Shown: positions 13,001 through 24,900, numbered from the stretch's first letter. The stretch is DNA of 64,000 nucleotides from Acholoe squamosa (GCA_949317995.1 OX439046.1:74788286-74852285), one strand, 5' to 3'. Numbers and translations: made by a program. Notes: generated by a model not told the origin, from the sequence alone.

Positions 13001-16000
13001 TAAGTATATTTGTTAAAAATGGAGACCCTACATTGTATCCAATTTCCCCAACTCCTTTGTGAATTTAGTTAAAACATGGGGTAGTTATTAGCAATTACTC
13101 TATAACAATTGTCATAGTTAGTTGGTCCCTTCAGTTGTTGTCTACACCCTGTCTTCCCTAAGTATATTGATGGTGATGTGCGACCTGACTAATTTGTTTT
13201 CATTTGTTTTCGTCGGAGCCTTCAAGTGCCAAGTAATGCATAAATGCGTCATTCACTTTGGTTACCATGGTACATAAATGAAGCCCTTATGAGTCTACTC
13301 ACCAAGGCTATGTTCAAGTATCATGGCGACCCTATACCATATTGTGTTGATATGGCGCATGGTGCCGGCCGGCAAGTCACCAGCTATTCATGCAAAAGAT
13401 GCGTATAATGCATTTATGCACTCAGTGGTATTAAAAGGCTTATGGCGCTTCCAACTTACCTCTCCAGATATTGTATTTTTCGAATTCCTACACTTAGTTT
13501 ATAAACAATTAGACCCATATTAGTTCTTCAATGTTGATTCAAATCCAATTCCAATTCCAACAACCCAACACCCAATTATCTATAGAAATACCCAATCATC
13601 CTCATGAACACCCCTCCTCCTCTATTTTTCCTGTTTTTTTCTCTTGGCATTATAAAATTTCACATTCTACAGCCCTTTATTAATCACATAGTGTCTTAAT
13701 GGACTGTTTATTGTATCATCGCAATGTGTGAAATTAGCCTTGTCGAGTCACTCGCCTTAGTTGTATTCATGCTCCTTGTTCCTTATTGGTGAGTTCCCTC
13801 AAGATGAGTCAGTATGATGCCACATGTAATGCCTGTAAAGCAGGTATTCCATTGCCATTGGTTGGCCAATTTTTTGCTAATCCGATTATTTTTTATTATG
13901 CAAAAGTATAGAAAGAATCAGTCCGATTAGTGAAAACTCATCCGACCAATGGCAGTGATATACCCGCTTAAATCACTCAACATTACTGTCTTGGGGCATC
14001 AAGATGACAAATTGAACATTGAGGCACTATGTGGTTTTTAGAGGGTTAAACACTGCATTGCTACCACTGAAACTTCACCTCATATTTCCAGGTACCTCAT
14101 GCACCCACACTGCACATTTCACTCTCTACCATCAGATTCAGTATTCCACATGGTTCCAAATATATCATTGATTTTCATACATTTGTTTTCTATTTTACAC
14201 CTGAAGATCACCATTTTGAATCAACAATTTGAAATGAAAAATATTTTGAACTTTCTAACCATAGCATTTCATCGCAATATTTTTCAGATGGTGTTGTGTC
14301 GTATGATATGCCCCAGGGTGAGCGCCGAGGCTCAGACATTAACCTGTTGGACTATACTTACGATGGCGACCGTAAGAACGGGTTACTATCTGGTGGCATG
14401 GGCCAACTCTTTGATGGGGTCGAGGGCCAACACAACTTCCGACTTGACCCCCACGGCCTCGGCATCAAGGGCTATGACTGGGTAGGCTGGCGGAACGAAT
14501 CCATGAACTCACGCGCGGTTGAGATGATCTTCAAATTCGATGATGTGCGTAACTTCACCGATATTCGGATCCATACAAACAATATGTTCAATAAGGATGT
14601 ACGAGTGTTCAAGACTGCTAGGATATCCTTCAGCGTGGGAGGCAGGTACTTTGTCGGTGAACCCATCGTGTTCCGGTTCATGAGGGATACGTTGATTGAG
14701 TATGCCCGCTATGTGATCATCCCGCTGCACCACCGGGTCGGCCAGTACGTCAAGGTCCAGCTGGAGTTTGATGACCGCTGGCTCATGATCAGCGAGATAC
14801 AGTTTGATTCAGGTATGGGTGTTATTTCTATTCCATAGTAAATATGCTGAAATACTGGGGTGACATAGAGCATTAAAATGTACAATTTACAATTTCATGG
14901 GGGGCTGTGAAATGTGTAGGATGCATAGTTTATGCTCAGGTCACATGCCTTTCTGGTGATATCATAGGATGTGACTGCAGACCCTGCTCATGAATCTATG
15001 CCTATAATTCTATTTTAAAATAGCTTTTCAATCGGTGCAAAGTATGTCTGTGTTTGATATCAGCATGTGGATGGTTAGAGTCTCAGGAGTAGGCTCCCTA
15101 TGTAAAGGCTGCATTTATACATCATGTTGGTCATTTGGGTGCAATTACTAGAAGTGATCAACAATGGTTTGAAGAACACTTACGATAATCTTACAAACTA
15201 CTTCTATATGTGAGAATACATTAAATAAAGGAAGCCAATTGCCTTCTTTGAAACAAAAAAAAAAAAAAAACTTTTATCACATCACTTATATATTACATCA
15301 CTATGAATTCTGTCAGTCTTGTAGTCTATTATGTGCATTTCAGATCACTTATATGGCTAAACCTAAAGATCTTCTCTAATCATTAACCCTTTAGATCCCT
15401 GTGACAACCTAAGGAGGGAATTCCTTTGGTCATCATTGGCCGAGAGACTTGTCTCCTCGGCCATATGTACATCATGTAGAAGGGGGACAGCAGGTCATGT
15501 CAAAAACAGCCAAAAGCCCTCTACTATAGATCAGCTACTGAAATCAGTCAACCATGACGAAGACTGTGGTGTACCAGTGTACCAGTACCAGTGTACCAGT
15601 GAATTGCTATTATTCCAGGTCATTCTGGGACGGGCTGATAGCTTCCACACCCACTCTAGGCGCCTCTAAGTACCTGTAGTCAATTGCTATTGTCCCAGGT
15701 CATCTAACAGCGCCGCAGCTCTGTCCCCTAGAGTCTCTGAGTGTTTGTTCAATCACTTCATAATTAGATGTCTCTACTACGATCTCTCAGCCATTACATC
15801 TGTGATCTACAATTCACTCTTAATAATGTCCTCAACCAAGCGTGATCTTGTATAGTTAACATTATATTATTTAACAATCTTACAAACTCACCTTTCAGAC
15901 TATGCAGTAGGAAACTTCACAGAAGAGAAACCACCAACAACAACACCAGCTCCAAGTACCACAGCGACGACTAATGTTGTGCACCTTAATGTTATAAACA

Positions 16001-18954
16001 CCATCCCCCTGCGGAACAAGACGAATGGCAAAGGACCGCTATTTGGTAACAGCAATTTTTACAAACTAAATTGACTAAAAATATGCAAGTGAAAAAAAAG
16101 AATCAATTCAGATTTTATGACTCACAGACAAAGCTTATGCATTCAATGGTTTGCTAAGCATATGCTGTGTTAAATATTCTCTTCCAAAATTAATAACATA
16201 ATATATATCTATTTGAAATAAGTGAAAGATATCATTCGCTAAATAGTTAGAAGGTTATTCATTAAGAGTGAAGTTATATAAAAATTGGCATGTACTTTCT
16301 TTGCTTTCATATGAACATTTCTGTTTCATTCAGTAGTTGTTGACATTCTTATTTCTAACAACAGCTTGAAACAATAGAGTGTGTTGTGTGTACTGGATGC
16401 AGTATCCATTCTCCATGAATTACCTGGTCTTTTATAATTTATGAACAAAATGGATAGTTATTCTAATCAGCTGAGTGTGTCCAATGGTTGTTGCACTATT
16501 AAGGCAGATAGGAATTTTAGACCTAAGCTTTAGTTAGAACTTTGAAATTGTATCTAAGTTACACTGTTATAACATAACACCATACATTGCCATACATATA
16601 CAGCAATACCCCCATGTTTGCTAACACATAAGTATGGTTAAATCAGCAACACCTAAATCCATTGCCATCTCTAACACCTATACCATTTCTCCTCTTCCAG
16701 CTACCCGACAAACACCAACCACATCTGGGCTGGAGGTGCTGGGAACACGCGGCAAGAAGAACATGGACGACGAAATCATCGGCATTGTTATTGGTATCCT
16801 AGCAACCCTGATCTTGTTGCTCTTTATCCTCATGATCATAATCATCATCCGACAGAAGCGTGGCAAGTTCTACAACAAGCGAACAGTCAAGGCCGCTGCT
16901 GAGCCGCAGAGCAACGGCACGGTCAATCTAAGTCAGCTTAACACGAACGCTTCCAATGGGAAGCTCTCTAACGGGAAAATGTACAGCTACATCGCCAACT
17001 CGGACATCGAGTCGGACCGGGAAGGAACCGGTACCTGGGCGAAGATCGGCACGTACAGAGAGCCGCTAGATAGCATTCAGCATCGGAGGCTGCCCGAGCT
17101 GCCGCGCACGCCCGAGTCCACAGGTAGACCCGTCAGCCAATCAGATTGCAGGAGAACACAGGGGGGGGGGCTCAGGGTATATTTTCAGGAAATATGGATA
17201 AGATAGTATATAATTGGAAGAAGTGGGTTTTGGGAAGAATAGGAATCAGCCAATCATTTTGGAGAACTTCAGGAATGGGGAAATAAGAGATATACATAAA
17301 GGAAATAAAGCAGAAAAGATTGTGAGTCTTTGATAGGACCTTGTTGTAGCAAGAGCTGGGAAGATTCGGGATTTAATAGAAATGGGGAGGGCAATCAGTG
17401 GGAAGAGCAGTTGGCATATATCTTCCTATTCATTATATATAATGAATAGGAAGATATATATAATGAATAGGACGAGGGGCTAAAGGGGAATGGAGAGTAT
17501 TATGTACATAGTATCAATATTACTTATGGGATTAAGGCAGAACTGGGAAAGACATAGAAATTATCAGGGCAATATTTTTTTTTTTGTAAACATGTATTGG
17601 CTTGGATTCATAATGTTTGATTTAGCTCAAAAATTTTGAAATAATCACTTAAATGTTATGAAAACATTTATGTTATAATATTAATTTACAATGTAGTAAT
17701 AATTAAGTGTTGCTTTTTGTACATAGTGATCTATCATGTAATCTGTAATACCCGTGTACTTGTGGCCCAATCATGCCTTAAGTTACATTAAGTTAAACTG
17801 GCTAAATGTGTTCTCTATATGTACCTATATAATTCCATTGGGTTCATTTTTCTGTAAGGTCTGCATGATTACATACTATGTAAGCTGCCGCGTGCTAATT
17901 TTCTTACAAATGTCCAAAAGTACTATATTTATTTAATTCCGTTGAAAATATGTTTCTCTTGTTGGCATTGATTACCATTTCAGGCATTCTCCCAAGACAT
18001 GTTAGACGTTGGTTTGATTGAGAAATTATTCCTATCGGAGTAAAAAAAGAGAGACAATTTCAGCTTTTGCTTGCACCCCTATAGCTTTGTTCAATAAGTG
18101 CCGTTTATATTGTTTCGATCCCACTCCCTCATGTTGATGTCATGTTGCGTCCAGTTTGCACACCAAGAGTATCCTCCACTGTGTTCTTATATTCCTTCAT
18201 AGATAGTAAATTAGTTTACATTTATTAGAATTCAACATCACATTTACCTCAAGTGTGTATTCTTTATATCTTATCCTAGTTGTATTCTTCAACTGGGTAA
18301 TATTACACCTACAAATTAAACAGCATTTCACCACATGTCACCATGCCCTGTTAATGGAACTCAAGAATAAATATGAGTAATGTTTTTTACTGCGCTAGAT
18401 ATTCTGAAAAAAAAAATATGGACATATCCTATTGGATTCCTTTCTTATGTCTAATTTTTAGAGGAACACAATTATAAGGTTATAGTTCAAACCTTGAGTG
18501 GTGCATATGATGAGCAAGTCCTGGTAATCTCAATTGAGAAATTTCTCTCGTAACGATTTTTACAGATCTTCTTTGTGCTTTTCTTAAAGGCCTTCTGAGA
18601 ATCTGTTATCTGGGTTAAAGACATGTACATACCTACCCTTTTGACATACTCTAATTTGATTGATACCAATGCAAAATCTGCTACCACCAATATAGAAGTT
18701 AGATTGTCACCTTTGACATCACCGATAATGTTGTGCTTAACTAACCCCAACATGACTTATCAACATCCACATATAACACCTAATCTAACCCAGTTTTCTC
18801 CTCAGTAAATATTAACTCAACTCCACAGATCTCCCCACTCACTAACCACTTTTTTAACACAACAAACCTTACCCAACCATCAAAAATACCCATTCCCCAT
18901 ACCATTACATACCACCAGTTAATTAACGCATTAACACACAAAGAAAAAAGGCAA

Positions 18955-18995
<41 letters not shown>

Positions 18996-21973
18996 GTGAG
19001 TAACTTAGGAGCAAACGAAAATTGTCAATCATTCCAGACACTAACACGTCTAGAGAGTATGCCGTACCGGATATGACAAAATCATCTGTCATCGTCAACA
19101 TCCCGCCCCCTCCACCCCCGCCGCGGCGACCCAATATTTATGGCGTCAACCCCTCTGTGACCTTCTCAGGGTCGGGGCCCTACTACACCATTTCAGACAT
19201 GCCCAACATCCAGGGGGTATCTGGTAACAACCTGTATGCCGTCCCCAACTCAGAGATGTTATGGAAGGAGGACTACTCTGTGATGGAGTTTCCGCGAGAG
19301 AACCTCAAGTTCATTGAGAAGCTCGGAGAGGGCCAGTTCGGCGAGGTGAGTTTTGGCGAAATGACTGCAGACCATAATCTAAACATTGGTCGCCATTGAT
19401 AGTTGTAGATAAGTCTCACTGTATAATCAACTGGTGGCTAAATTTGTACAAATGAATCCTTTATAACAAATAGAATCCAAATAGACCTTGATACAAAAGT
19501 GATATCTGCAAGAGGGATCTGTTAACTCCATTTCAAGAATATCAAGTAAATTTATATTGAGCATAGTAAGTACAGTACCAACTTACAAAGGGAGTGAAAC
19601 TTAAGTAATGTATGGTTTTTGATACTCCTATGGTAGAATTGGCAGGCCTTTGCATGTAAACTCACCAGGATTGCTGTCTTGAACACAAAGGGTATAGGGC
19701 CCATCTTTGGCAAGGGATGAAACTAAAACTAATCATTGCTGTTATTTCGCCTTGTTCAGGTTCACCTGTGTGAAGCCCAGCGGATAGCAGACTTCCTTGG
19801 GGATGACTTCCTGGTCAACAGGACGGGGTCTAAGTCCATGCGAGTCGTCGTGAAAACACTCAAGAAGCATGTCGATGACAATGCTAGGTTTGTACATAGG
19901 ACCTTGTATCTGACATTACATTTCACATACAATAGACTGACATTTAACCGCTTCAGCAGCAGTGGACCATAACTTTAGTAAATCTCCAAATCATCAACCC
20001 CACTGCTTACCCAGGTTCAAAGTTTGTAGTAATAGACCAACAGAACAGGGTGAGGCAATGGTGGCTTTCTTTTCAGACAAGTTTTCTTTTTGAAGTTTTT
20101 ACTCTCTTTTTAAGAAGTTTGATGACAATAATACAAGGGCCCCGCAATGCTATTTTATATTGATAGGACATTTCTGCTTTGAACTAATATAACATGATTA
20201 CCTTTATTGTATTACAGAAAACATTACAAGAATTAAGTTAAACAATACATCTGTGGTAAACAATCTAGCTTTCTTACCAGTCTTGTTTCCTCTTGTTCGT
20301 TATCTGTTACTGCATTTGATTTCTGAATTTTTCTTTTTACAATAGACATGTGCGATTTGACTTCCATCGGGAGGTGAAGATCATGTGTCGACTCAAGGAC
20401 CAGAATGTGGTACGAGTTCTCGGGGTATGTTCGCAGGATGACCCACTCTGCGTCATCGTAGAGTACATGAAGTTTGGGGACCTTAACCAGTTCCTCAAGT
20501 CACACGTACCCGAGACCAGCACCACTTCACGCCGCAAGGGGGCCAAACCCCTCAGGTAAGAACTTGTGTTTTCATGTGATTTCAGGTAATACATTCTTAC
20601 TTTGGCTTCTATTAATATAATCATATTAAGGTATGGAGTCTTTCTCTTATTTATACCAATATGTAAAAACCCTGGTATGCCGGGCCCCTAGTGTTAACGT
20701 CAATAAGTTATCCCTTCTTAGTCAAATAGATATAGAACATTTTTTTAGGTCTCATTAGTTAACATAATAATGAAACAGGAAATAAGCAATCTCATATTCC
20801 ATCAGCTATGTACAAGCATCAGCATACATGTTGGTACCACTTTGAATACCATCTAGAATATTTGACATATTATCAGTATTGTTTTTGTCATCCCTTAAAA
20901 TAACTTTATAGAATATGGTATTTACCCATAGCCATGTCTAAACACTAATATACATTTTTCCCCCTTAGTTATGGTTGCCTCATCTACATGGCCACCCAGA
21001 TAGCATCAGGTATGAAGTACCTGGAGACGTTGAACGTGGTTCACCGTGACCTGGCCACCCGTAACTGTCTGGTGGGGCACCAGTACATCATAAAGATCTC
21101 TGACTTCGGCATGAGCCGCAACCTGTACAGCGCCGACTACTACCGGATAGAGGGCCGCGCCGTGCTGCCCATCCGATGGATGGCCTGGGAGAGTGTCCTC
21201 CTGGTATGTTAGCTCTCATAATTATGATCTATCATTTCGATTTACTGAGCCCTTTATTTACATTTGTAAATCATGCAGATTATTCAAGTGGGTCATAATG
21301 GATAGTCAGAATAATATAATGCATCTTTTGAGCACTGGCAACCAGGACAATAGGTATATAACTATGACAACAGCCTTTTTCTTCAAGCCATTAAACCTTA
21401 ATCCAGCACTAGCACATCTAACACAAAAAAAGAACAGTATTAAGGTAGGCCTAGCTTGATGCAATTATATCTGTTTTTGGAAAAAGAATTTTATTACAAA
21501 TTTACTATGAAGTTCAATGAAAAGAAGGGGGGAAAATGATATAACATTTAAAGGCATTATACTCTGTAAATCTCCCAATAATACAATATCACTGAAGTTT
21601 AAGAACACATTCAACAATATCTTTTATTTTTCAGGGCAAATTCTCCAGTAAGAGTGATGTATGGTCATTTGCCGTGACACTTTGGGAGGTGCTCACGTAT
21701 GCCCGCGAGCAGCCATTTGAGGAACAGAATGACGAGCAGGTGATCGAGAACTGCAGTCACTACTTCCATAGCGACACCCAGCAGCAGTACCTCCCCCAGC
21801 CCACCAACTGCCCCAAGGAGATCTTTGACCTGATGAAGGAGTGCTGGAACAGGGAGGAGATGGACCGCCCCGCCTTTAAGGAGATCCATATGTTCCTCCA
21901 GCGGAAAAACATGGGCTATGATCCAAAGACGGAGTTCCCTCCACCAGCACGTATCACCGTGCCTGTTGTATAG
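3944..21973 (+). CDS. DDR: Discoidin domain receptor tyrosine kinase (DDR), 5' partial, 10 exons
   Basis: Exons: 3944-4033, 10815-10962, 14288-14812, 15899-16045, 16701-17123, 19038-19345, 19760-19887, 20346-20555, 20969-21203, 21635-21973. They join in frame through GT-AG junctions into 2553 nt (850 residues plus TAG). Order: end of the discoidin domain (1-79, with [10 protein letters not shown]), DS-like domain with WRNES glycosylation site at N149 (80-254), Thr/Pro-rich stalk, membrane helix about 329-353, long juxtamembrane with a seven-proline run (467-473) and NLYAVP (509-514), then kinase: GEGQFG 541-546, K579 in VVVKTL, E599, HRDLATRN 685-692, DFG 705-707, activation-loop DYYR, C-lobe to 850. 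DDRs bind collagen and signal slowly by autophosphorylation. The [23 protein letters not shown] and LPQP stretches fit DDR1/2 and no other receptor kinase family I know. The signal peptide and first two thirds of the discoidin domain are not found and should lie left of the window. Catalytic residues are all present, so the gene looks functional. Confidence 0.96.
4063..4196. repeat. Short member of the hairpin repeat family
   Basis: TTAACCCTTTATGGGTCGCT and GTGCATCATGCCCATTGGTC at the left and AGCCTTAAAGGATTA at the right match the base-stem modules, with a shortened interior. It begins 30 bases after the DDR exon a donor. Confidence 0.55.
4197..5297. other. DDR intron sequence without recognised features
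   Basis: AT-rich intron DNA with no splice-bounded ORF and no clear repeat until the palindrome beginning at 5298. Confidence 0.5.
5298..5418. repeat. Large palindrome (about 120 bp)
   Basis: Left arm ACTTCAAGCATTGGCAG...CTTGGTATAGGCGAGTGACC pairs with right arm GGTCACTCACCTATACCAAG...GCCAATGCTTGAAG around a centre GGGCATGCAC near 5358. The segment after it (ATGCAAATCATAATTTATGA to GTGACGTC, to about 5490) recurs in reverse orientation at 10385-10508. Confidence 0.85.
5935..6980. mobile_element. Hairpin repeat copy whose H1 arm carries a 650-bp loop
   Basis: 5935-6060 holds a base-stem end, an H2 hairpin (CACCAATGAAGTGCTGGCGA ... pairs to 6025) and the spacer. The H1 arm starts at 6059 but its partner is at 6774-6832: GATGCATGAATGCAGCAAGG pairs with the complement of ATTGCTACATTCGTGCATCA, and CCTAGATTCAAGGGGGGAAG (6093) pairs exactly with CTTCCCCCCTTGAATCTAGG (to 6799). 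The 650 bases between lack a convincing gene. The right part (6840-6980) has H2 and base-stem remnants. Confidence 0.7.
7495..7567 (-). repeat. tRNA-like sequence (SINE head or tRNA pseudogene)
   Basis: On the minus strand GGGCAGTGGTAGAGCA resembles an A box and GGTTCAAGTCC a B box, with plausible spacing. I do not see a full cloverleaf with a clean acceptor stem. The mobile element at 7571 is inserted directly at its 5' side. Confidence 0.5.
7571..8027 (+). repeat. Left terminal direct repeat
   Basis: First copy of the 457-bp repeat. Short terminal inverted motif GTTAC...GTAAC. The 61-codon ORF inside is a chance ORF also present in the right copy. Confidence 0.85.
8941..9397 (+). repeat. 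Right terminal direct repeat
   Basis: Second copy, offset 1370. Near-identity to the left copy points to a young insertion. Confidence 0.85.
9404..10197. other. DDR intron, no feature recognised
   Basis: No protein-like ORF bounded by splice sites and no clear repeat. Ordinary AT-rich intron DNA. Confidence 0.5.
10198..10315. repeat. Hairpin repeat fragment (H1 arm)
   Basis: GATGCATGAATGTAGCCCTG ... CAGGGCTATATTCATGCATC forms the H1 hairpin, with an internal duplication of AATGTAGCCCTGGCGAATAA. Truncated at the right. Confidence 0.75.
10340..10508 (-). repeat. Inverted half copy of the 5298 palindrome element
   Basis: ATATCATTATCATAAATTAT and TTCAAGCATTGGCAAAG...CTTGGTATAGGAGAGTG are the reverse complement of 5390-5480. 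GGCTGGTCCCGCTGCCCTAC at 10341 matches GGCTGGTCCCCGGCCCCACC at 5247, so both copies share flanking parts of one larger element. Confidence 0.7.
10655..10719 (+). pseudogene. Decayed duplicate of DDR exon b with its splice acceptor
   Basis: TTTCAG followed by GTGCTCCAGGCTAACACCAA and on to ATTGCCCAT repeats the beginning of the exon at 10815, including the polypyrimidine tract. A 4-base loss after AATA breaks the frame and gives an early TAG. The copy stops after about 65 of the 148 exon bases. It reads as a partial tandem duplication, not an alternative exon. Confidence 0.85.
10815..10962 (+). CDS. DDR: DDR exon b: discoidin domain C-terminal end
   Basis: Encodes the end of the discoidin domain ([20 protein letters not shown], then [20 protein letters not shown] and YGCEW). 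The two cysteines are those of the family's C-terminal disulfide. The exon starts in phase 0 and ends after one base of a codon. A broken copy of this exon lies 160 bases upstream. Confidence 0.95.
10963..14287. other. DDR intron with only decayed repeat traces
   Basis: Contains weak hairpin-family traces at about 12280-12360 (CGGCATGATGCATTGGTTAC) and 13220-13340 (AATGCATAAATGCGTCATTC), otherwise nothing. ORFs here are not splice-bounded and do not resemble proteins. Confidence 0.5.
14288..14812 (+). CDS. DDR: DDR exon c: discoidin-like (DS-like) domain
   Basis: The largest exon (525 nt) codes for nearly the whole DS-like domain that follows the discoidin domain in DDR1/2. Recognisable runs are [73 protein letters not shown] and [11 protein letters not shown]. 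It is flanked by TTTTCAG and GTATGG and enters and leaves in phase 1. Confidence 0.96.
15899..16045 (+). CDS. DDR: DDR exon d: extracellular Thr/Pro stalk
   Basis: Encodes a low-complexity linker with [12 protein letters not shown], typical of the extracellular juxtamembrane stalk where O-glycosylation and shedding occur in the family. The acceptor TTTCAG ends at 15898 and the donor GTAACA starts at 16046. Phase 1 at both ends matches its neighbours. Confidence 0.85.
16701..17123 (+). CDS. DDR: DDR exon e: transmembrane helix and inner juxtamembrane
   Basis: Contains a strong single membrane segment ([20 protein letters not shown] followed by five I, then RQKR as stop-transfer). After it come an Asn/Ser-rich cytoplasmic segment, [13 protein letters not shown] and [17 protein letters not shown] resembles the DDR inner juxtamembrane. 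The exon runs from TTCCAG to GTAGAC. Confidence 0.94.
17416..17459. repeat. 44-bp near-perfect palindrome in DDR intron
   Basis: ATATATCTTCCTATTCATTA followed at once by its complement, centre near 17437. The right half is then repeated once more. It would extrude as a cruciform or fold as an RNA hairpin in the pre-mRNA. Confidence 0.85.
18958..18987. repeat. TA microsatellite
   Basis: About 14 TA units, ending roughly 50 bases before DDR exon f. Confidence 0.9.
19038..19345 (+). CDS. DDR: DDR exon f: juxtamembrane and glycine-rich loop
   Basis: Carries tyrosine sites (REYAVPD, NIYGVNP, GPYYTIS, NLYAVP), a run of seven prolines followed by RR that could bind an SH3 domain, and the start of the kinase domain through GEGQFGE. 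NLYAVP occupies the place of the conserved YAVP of DDR1/2. It ends in phase 0. A TA microsatellite lies about 50 bases upstream. Confidence 0.95.
19760..19887 (+). CDS. DDR: DDR exon g: kinase N-lobe with catalytic lysine
   Basis: Encodes [19 protein letters not shown], then RVVVKTLKK with the ATP-binding lysine. The spacer between the glycine loop and the lysine is long, as in other DDRs. The consensus VAVK appears as VVVK, a conservative change. The exon ends two bases into an Arg codon. Confidence 0.92.
20346..20555 (+). CDS. DDR: DDR exon h: kinase helix C and hinge
   Basis: Encodes [20 protein letters not shown] with the helix-C glutamate, then the hinge [16 protein letters not shown] and a basic insert RRKGAKPL characteristic of this family's N-lobe/C-lobe linker. 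The acceptor is AATAG at 20341-20345 and the donor is GTAAGA. Confidence 0.94.
20969..21203 (+). CDS. DDR: DDR exon i: catalytic and activation loops
   Basis: Contains [27 protein letters not shown] and [14 protein letters not shown]. The paired tyrosines of the activation loop and the whole catalytic loop are intact. The donor GTATGT follows SVLL. Confidence 0.97.
21635..21973 (+). CDS. DDR: DDR exon j: kinase C-lobe and stop
   Basis: Encodes [40 protein letters not shown], then [16 protein letters not shown] and a short tail ending ITVPVV with TAG at 21971-21973. The C-terminal tail after the kinase is about 24 residues. A good stretch of non-coding DNA follows. Confidence 0.97.
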   Translation, partial: GKFSSKSDVWSFAVTLWEVLTYAREQPFEEQNDEQVIENCSHYFHSDTQQQYLPQPTNCPKEIFDLMKECWNREEMDRPAFKEIHMFLQRKNMGYDPKTEFPPPARITVPVV

Positions 21974-24900
21974 TATAGCAGTGCTGGGGGTAGTGTGTGA
22001 TTGACTGATTGCTGTGTAGGAACTGCATAGACTGTGTAGGAACAGAATGATGATGATGACTCTTGAGAAGTTTTCTTCACATGATTCCATGCCCTCTGCC
22101 TTCATGGAAAGCTCAGCTGATAGACATATGGCAACCTTGAAGGCTGCAGGTAGTTGAAAGCTTTCCTGCAGTAACTGATGATAATGAAATAGGGCATTGG
22201 AGAACACCATGAGGTAGTATGTAGTACACGGAGATGGAAAACATGTCAAATAATATTGTTAATTATTGTCATCCTTTGAGATAATCATAATGATATCAAC
22301 AATATTTCTTAAATACTGGTCTGTCCAATCAGCTCAGCGAATTACTTATATGTATTACGGTCTACAGTGTCTACAGCCTCGAGTGATCACAGGTTTGTCT
22401 CAGTACATAGTTTACCCAACAAAAAGCATTTATGAAATAGCTATAGTAGAAATAGGTACATATGACCTGTCCAGAGTGTCTCACACTTTATATAGATGTA
22501 CCAAAATAGGTTTGTGAGGAAAAAACAGTGACTTGAATCTTTGACATGTGAATCTGTAATAACCTTACATCCTAATATTGGTGTGTACCCAGCTCCCCCT
22601 GGTGCCTTAGACACTACTGTTGTAGTTGTCTACTGGTAGTTAATGCTATCATTGACCCTTTAAGGGCAGCACTGTGCTCACAGTAGCCTTTTAAAGTGTG
22701 TCAAATAATGCCACTAGATCCTAACATGATACTCTTATTTAGGCATGATACAATTCATATGATGCCGTACTGGCGAGTAACACACCGGTACTGTATTTGG
22801 TGCATCATATTGAGCATTAGGAAGTGTGTACATCCTGTGCAATCTTCTTGGGTGTATCAAAAGTGATGCATGTAAGCACTAAGCACTTTGTTGCCCTAAA
22901 AGGGTTGGTATACTTTAGATTCCCCCTCCCTTTGTCCCAATAGACATTCTATAGTCTTCAGATGATGTAGTGAGTAGTATAGTAGACTCCTAACAGGAGC
23001 TAGTATTAGCTCTTTGGTCCAGTTGACTGAATTTGAAATAGTTTTACATAATAGAGCACAGCTTTGTCTACCAATTAGTATCATTTAGACACATAGAGCA
23101 TTATAGAAATCCAGGTACTGTTTGTAAGTCTGGGTGGTTTTTCAAGTAGGATGATAACATTTTGTGTTCACTTCTTTTTGTGTATAAGGCCCTTCACAGC
23201 TTAAAAACAGCCCTAAATTATGCCTTGTATAGCAATTTTATGGTTTATGTATTTAAAATTGTCCACAAAATGTATAGGCTACACTGAAATAGTAGATAGA
23301 GGGACTTGACTTACGGCATAAATCTTAGAAGTCCATATCATCAAGAAGGCCAGAGAAATAGTGTTTCTTCAGGTTCCATGATCAAACTTAGTAGGACAGT
23401 CAAAATCCTTCCCTTGACATTTCTTTTTATCTAAGCCTGAAGAGAATCCTGTAATTCATTTGTGCCTAGCAAGAATCATTCCACAAATTACCTTGTCCCT
23501 TTTTTCTTAAATTGGTTTTCTTTCAGCTTCGATTTGCTAGCTAGTGTCAGGCAACCCGAAGCACACCTTTTCCATTTTGGCCTTAGGCTTTGTAATAATG
23601 TACCAATGTGTATCAATCTTAAGGCCTTAAAGATTTTAACACTGATCCAGTAATAGACAACATACAAGCATATCACAGAGAAGTGATGAATGTATTGAAC
23701 AAGGTTAACATCTCTACAGTCATCCAAAGAGCAGACAATATATGATTGATTAATGTATGAGACTGATATGACAAGATACTTGTTTGACAGGTTGTGAGGG
23801 TTTAAAATGGATGTTTGAACTTATATTTATAACTAATGTACTATTCTAGTCACTGTATATATTTGGTTCATAGAGTAACAGTATACAGGCCTCTGAAAAT
23901 AACTTGCCACACATTTATAACTTTCACATTCAGCCAATCATGTGCGAGTAGCGAAGTCAAATTACCATATCGAAGCAAGAAGACCTTACTCAAACATATT
24001 AGAAATGTAACAAGAGTATTCACTCGAAGGATATTTTTCATCAAGGCACCATACTAATTTGCCATGCAAAGGTAGGATTAAAGGGTTTTGAAACTTCATA
24101 GAACAAGTGATACAATGTTGAAAGTGATCACACTAGCGGGGGACAAGATGGCAGCCTCCATTCTGAGACTAGTTGTGCTTCTATATGCCCACAATATGTA
24201 GAATATGCTGAGGCAAACTATCATGAGCTTATGAAAGTCAATATTGGAAGGGCTCTCCAAGTTTCTGCAAATGGGAATTCAGCACTTAGAGCCAATGTCA
24301 AGGGATTGTGTCAATATTTTCTTTTGATAATTTAAAGTATTTAACTGTACCATGTGTTTCATGAAGAATTGTATTTTTCAGGCTACAGAGCAACAGGGCT
24401 TTCCAGAAACTTATGAGCCAAATAAAAATGCATATTCTATCAAAGACAGTACCAGTAGACCTGGAAAAATGGCTAAATAAAAAATGTTGGTTTGCTTTGG
24501 CCCATGGTCATTTCAAATTGTGATCACACCAATTGTATTATTATGATTTATGTTCTATTATACTTCCCTATTACTGATTATGACATTATTACGATTATGT
24601 ATCTTATCCGCGGTGCTTCAGTTTATGATAATCAGTGAACTAAAACTGAATGATCTCTCTATATATGTGTGTTGAAGGTAAATTTCCTACATATTGCTTT
24701 CAATGTTAACATGTTTATTTATCCAATCTGCCACATTGTATATTATTAATGGTGTTGAGCACATGGTTGTATCAGAAAATGTCTTAAATTGCTTATTCAG
24801 AAGTTTCTTAAGATTCTGAAACCTTTGAGGACGGTGTTATCCCAAGTTGTCATGTTTGTACTTCCTCAAAACGTATTCATACTGAGCCGGGCCCATTGAA

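Noticed and set aside
21665-22249. 194-codon minus-strand ORF over the last DDR exon
   Set aside because: Antisense shadow of a highly conserved kinase exon.
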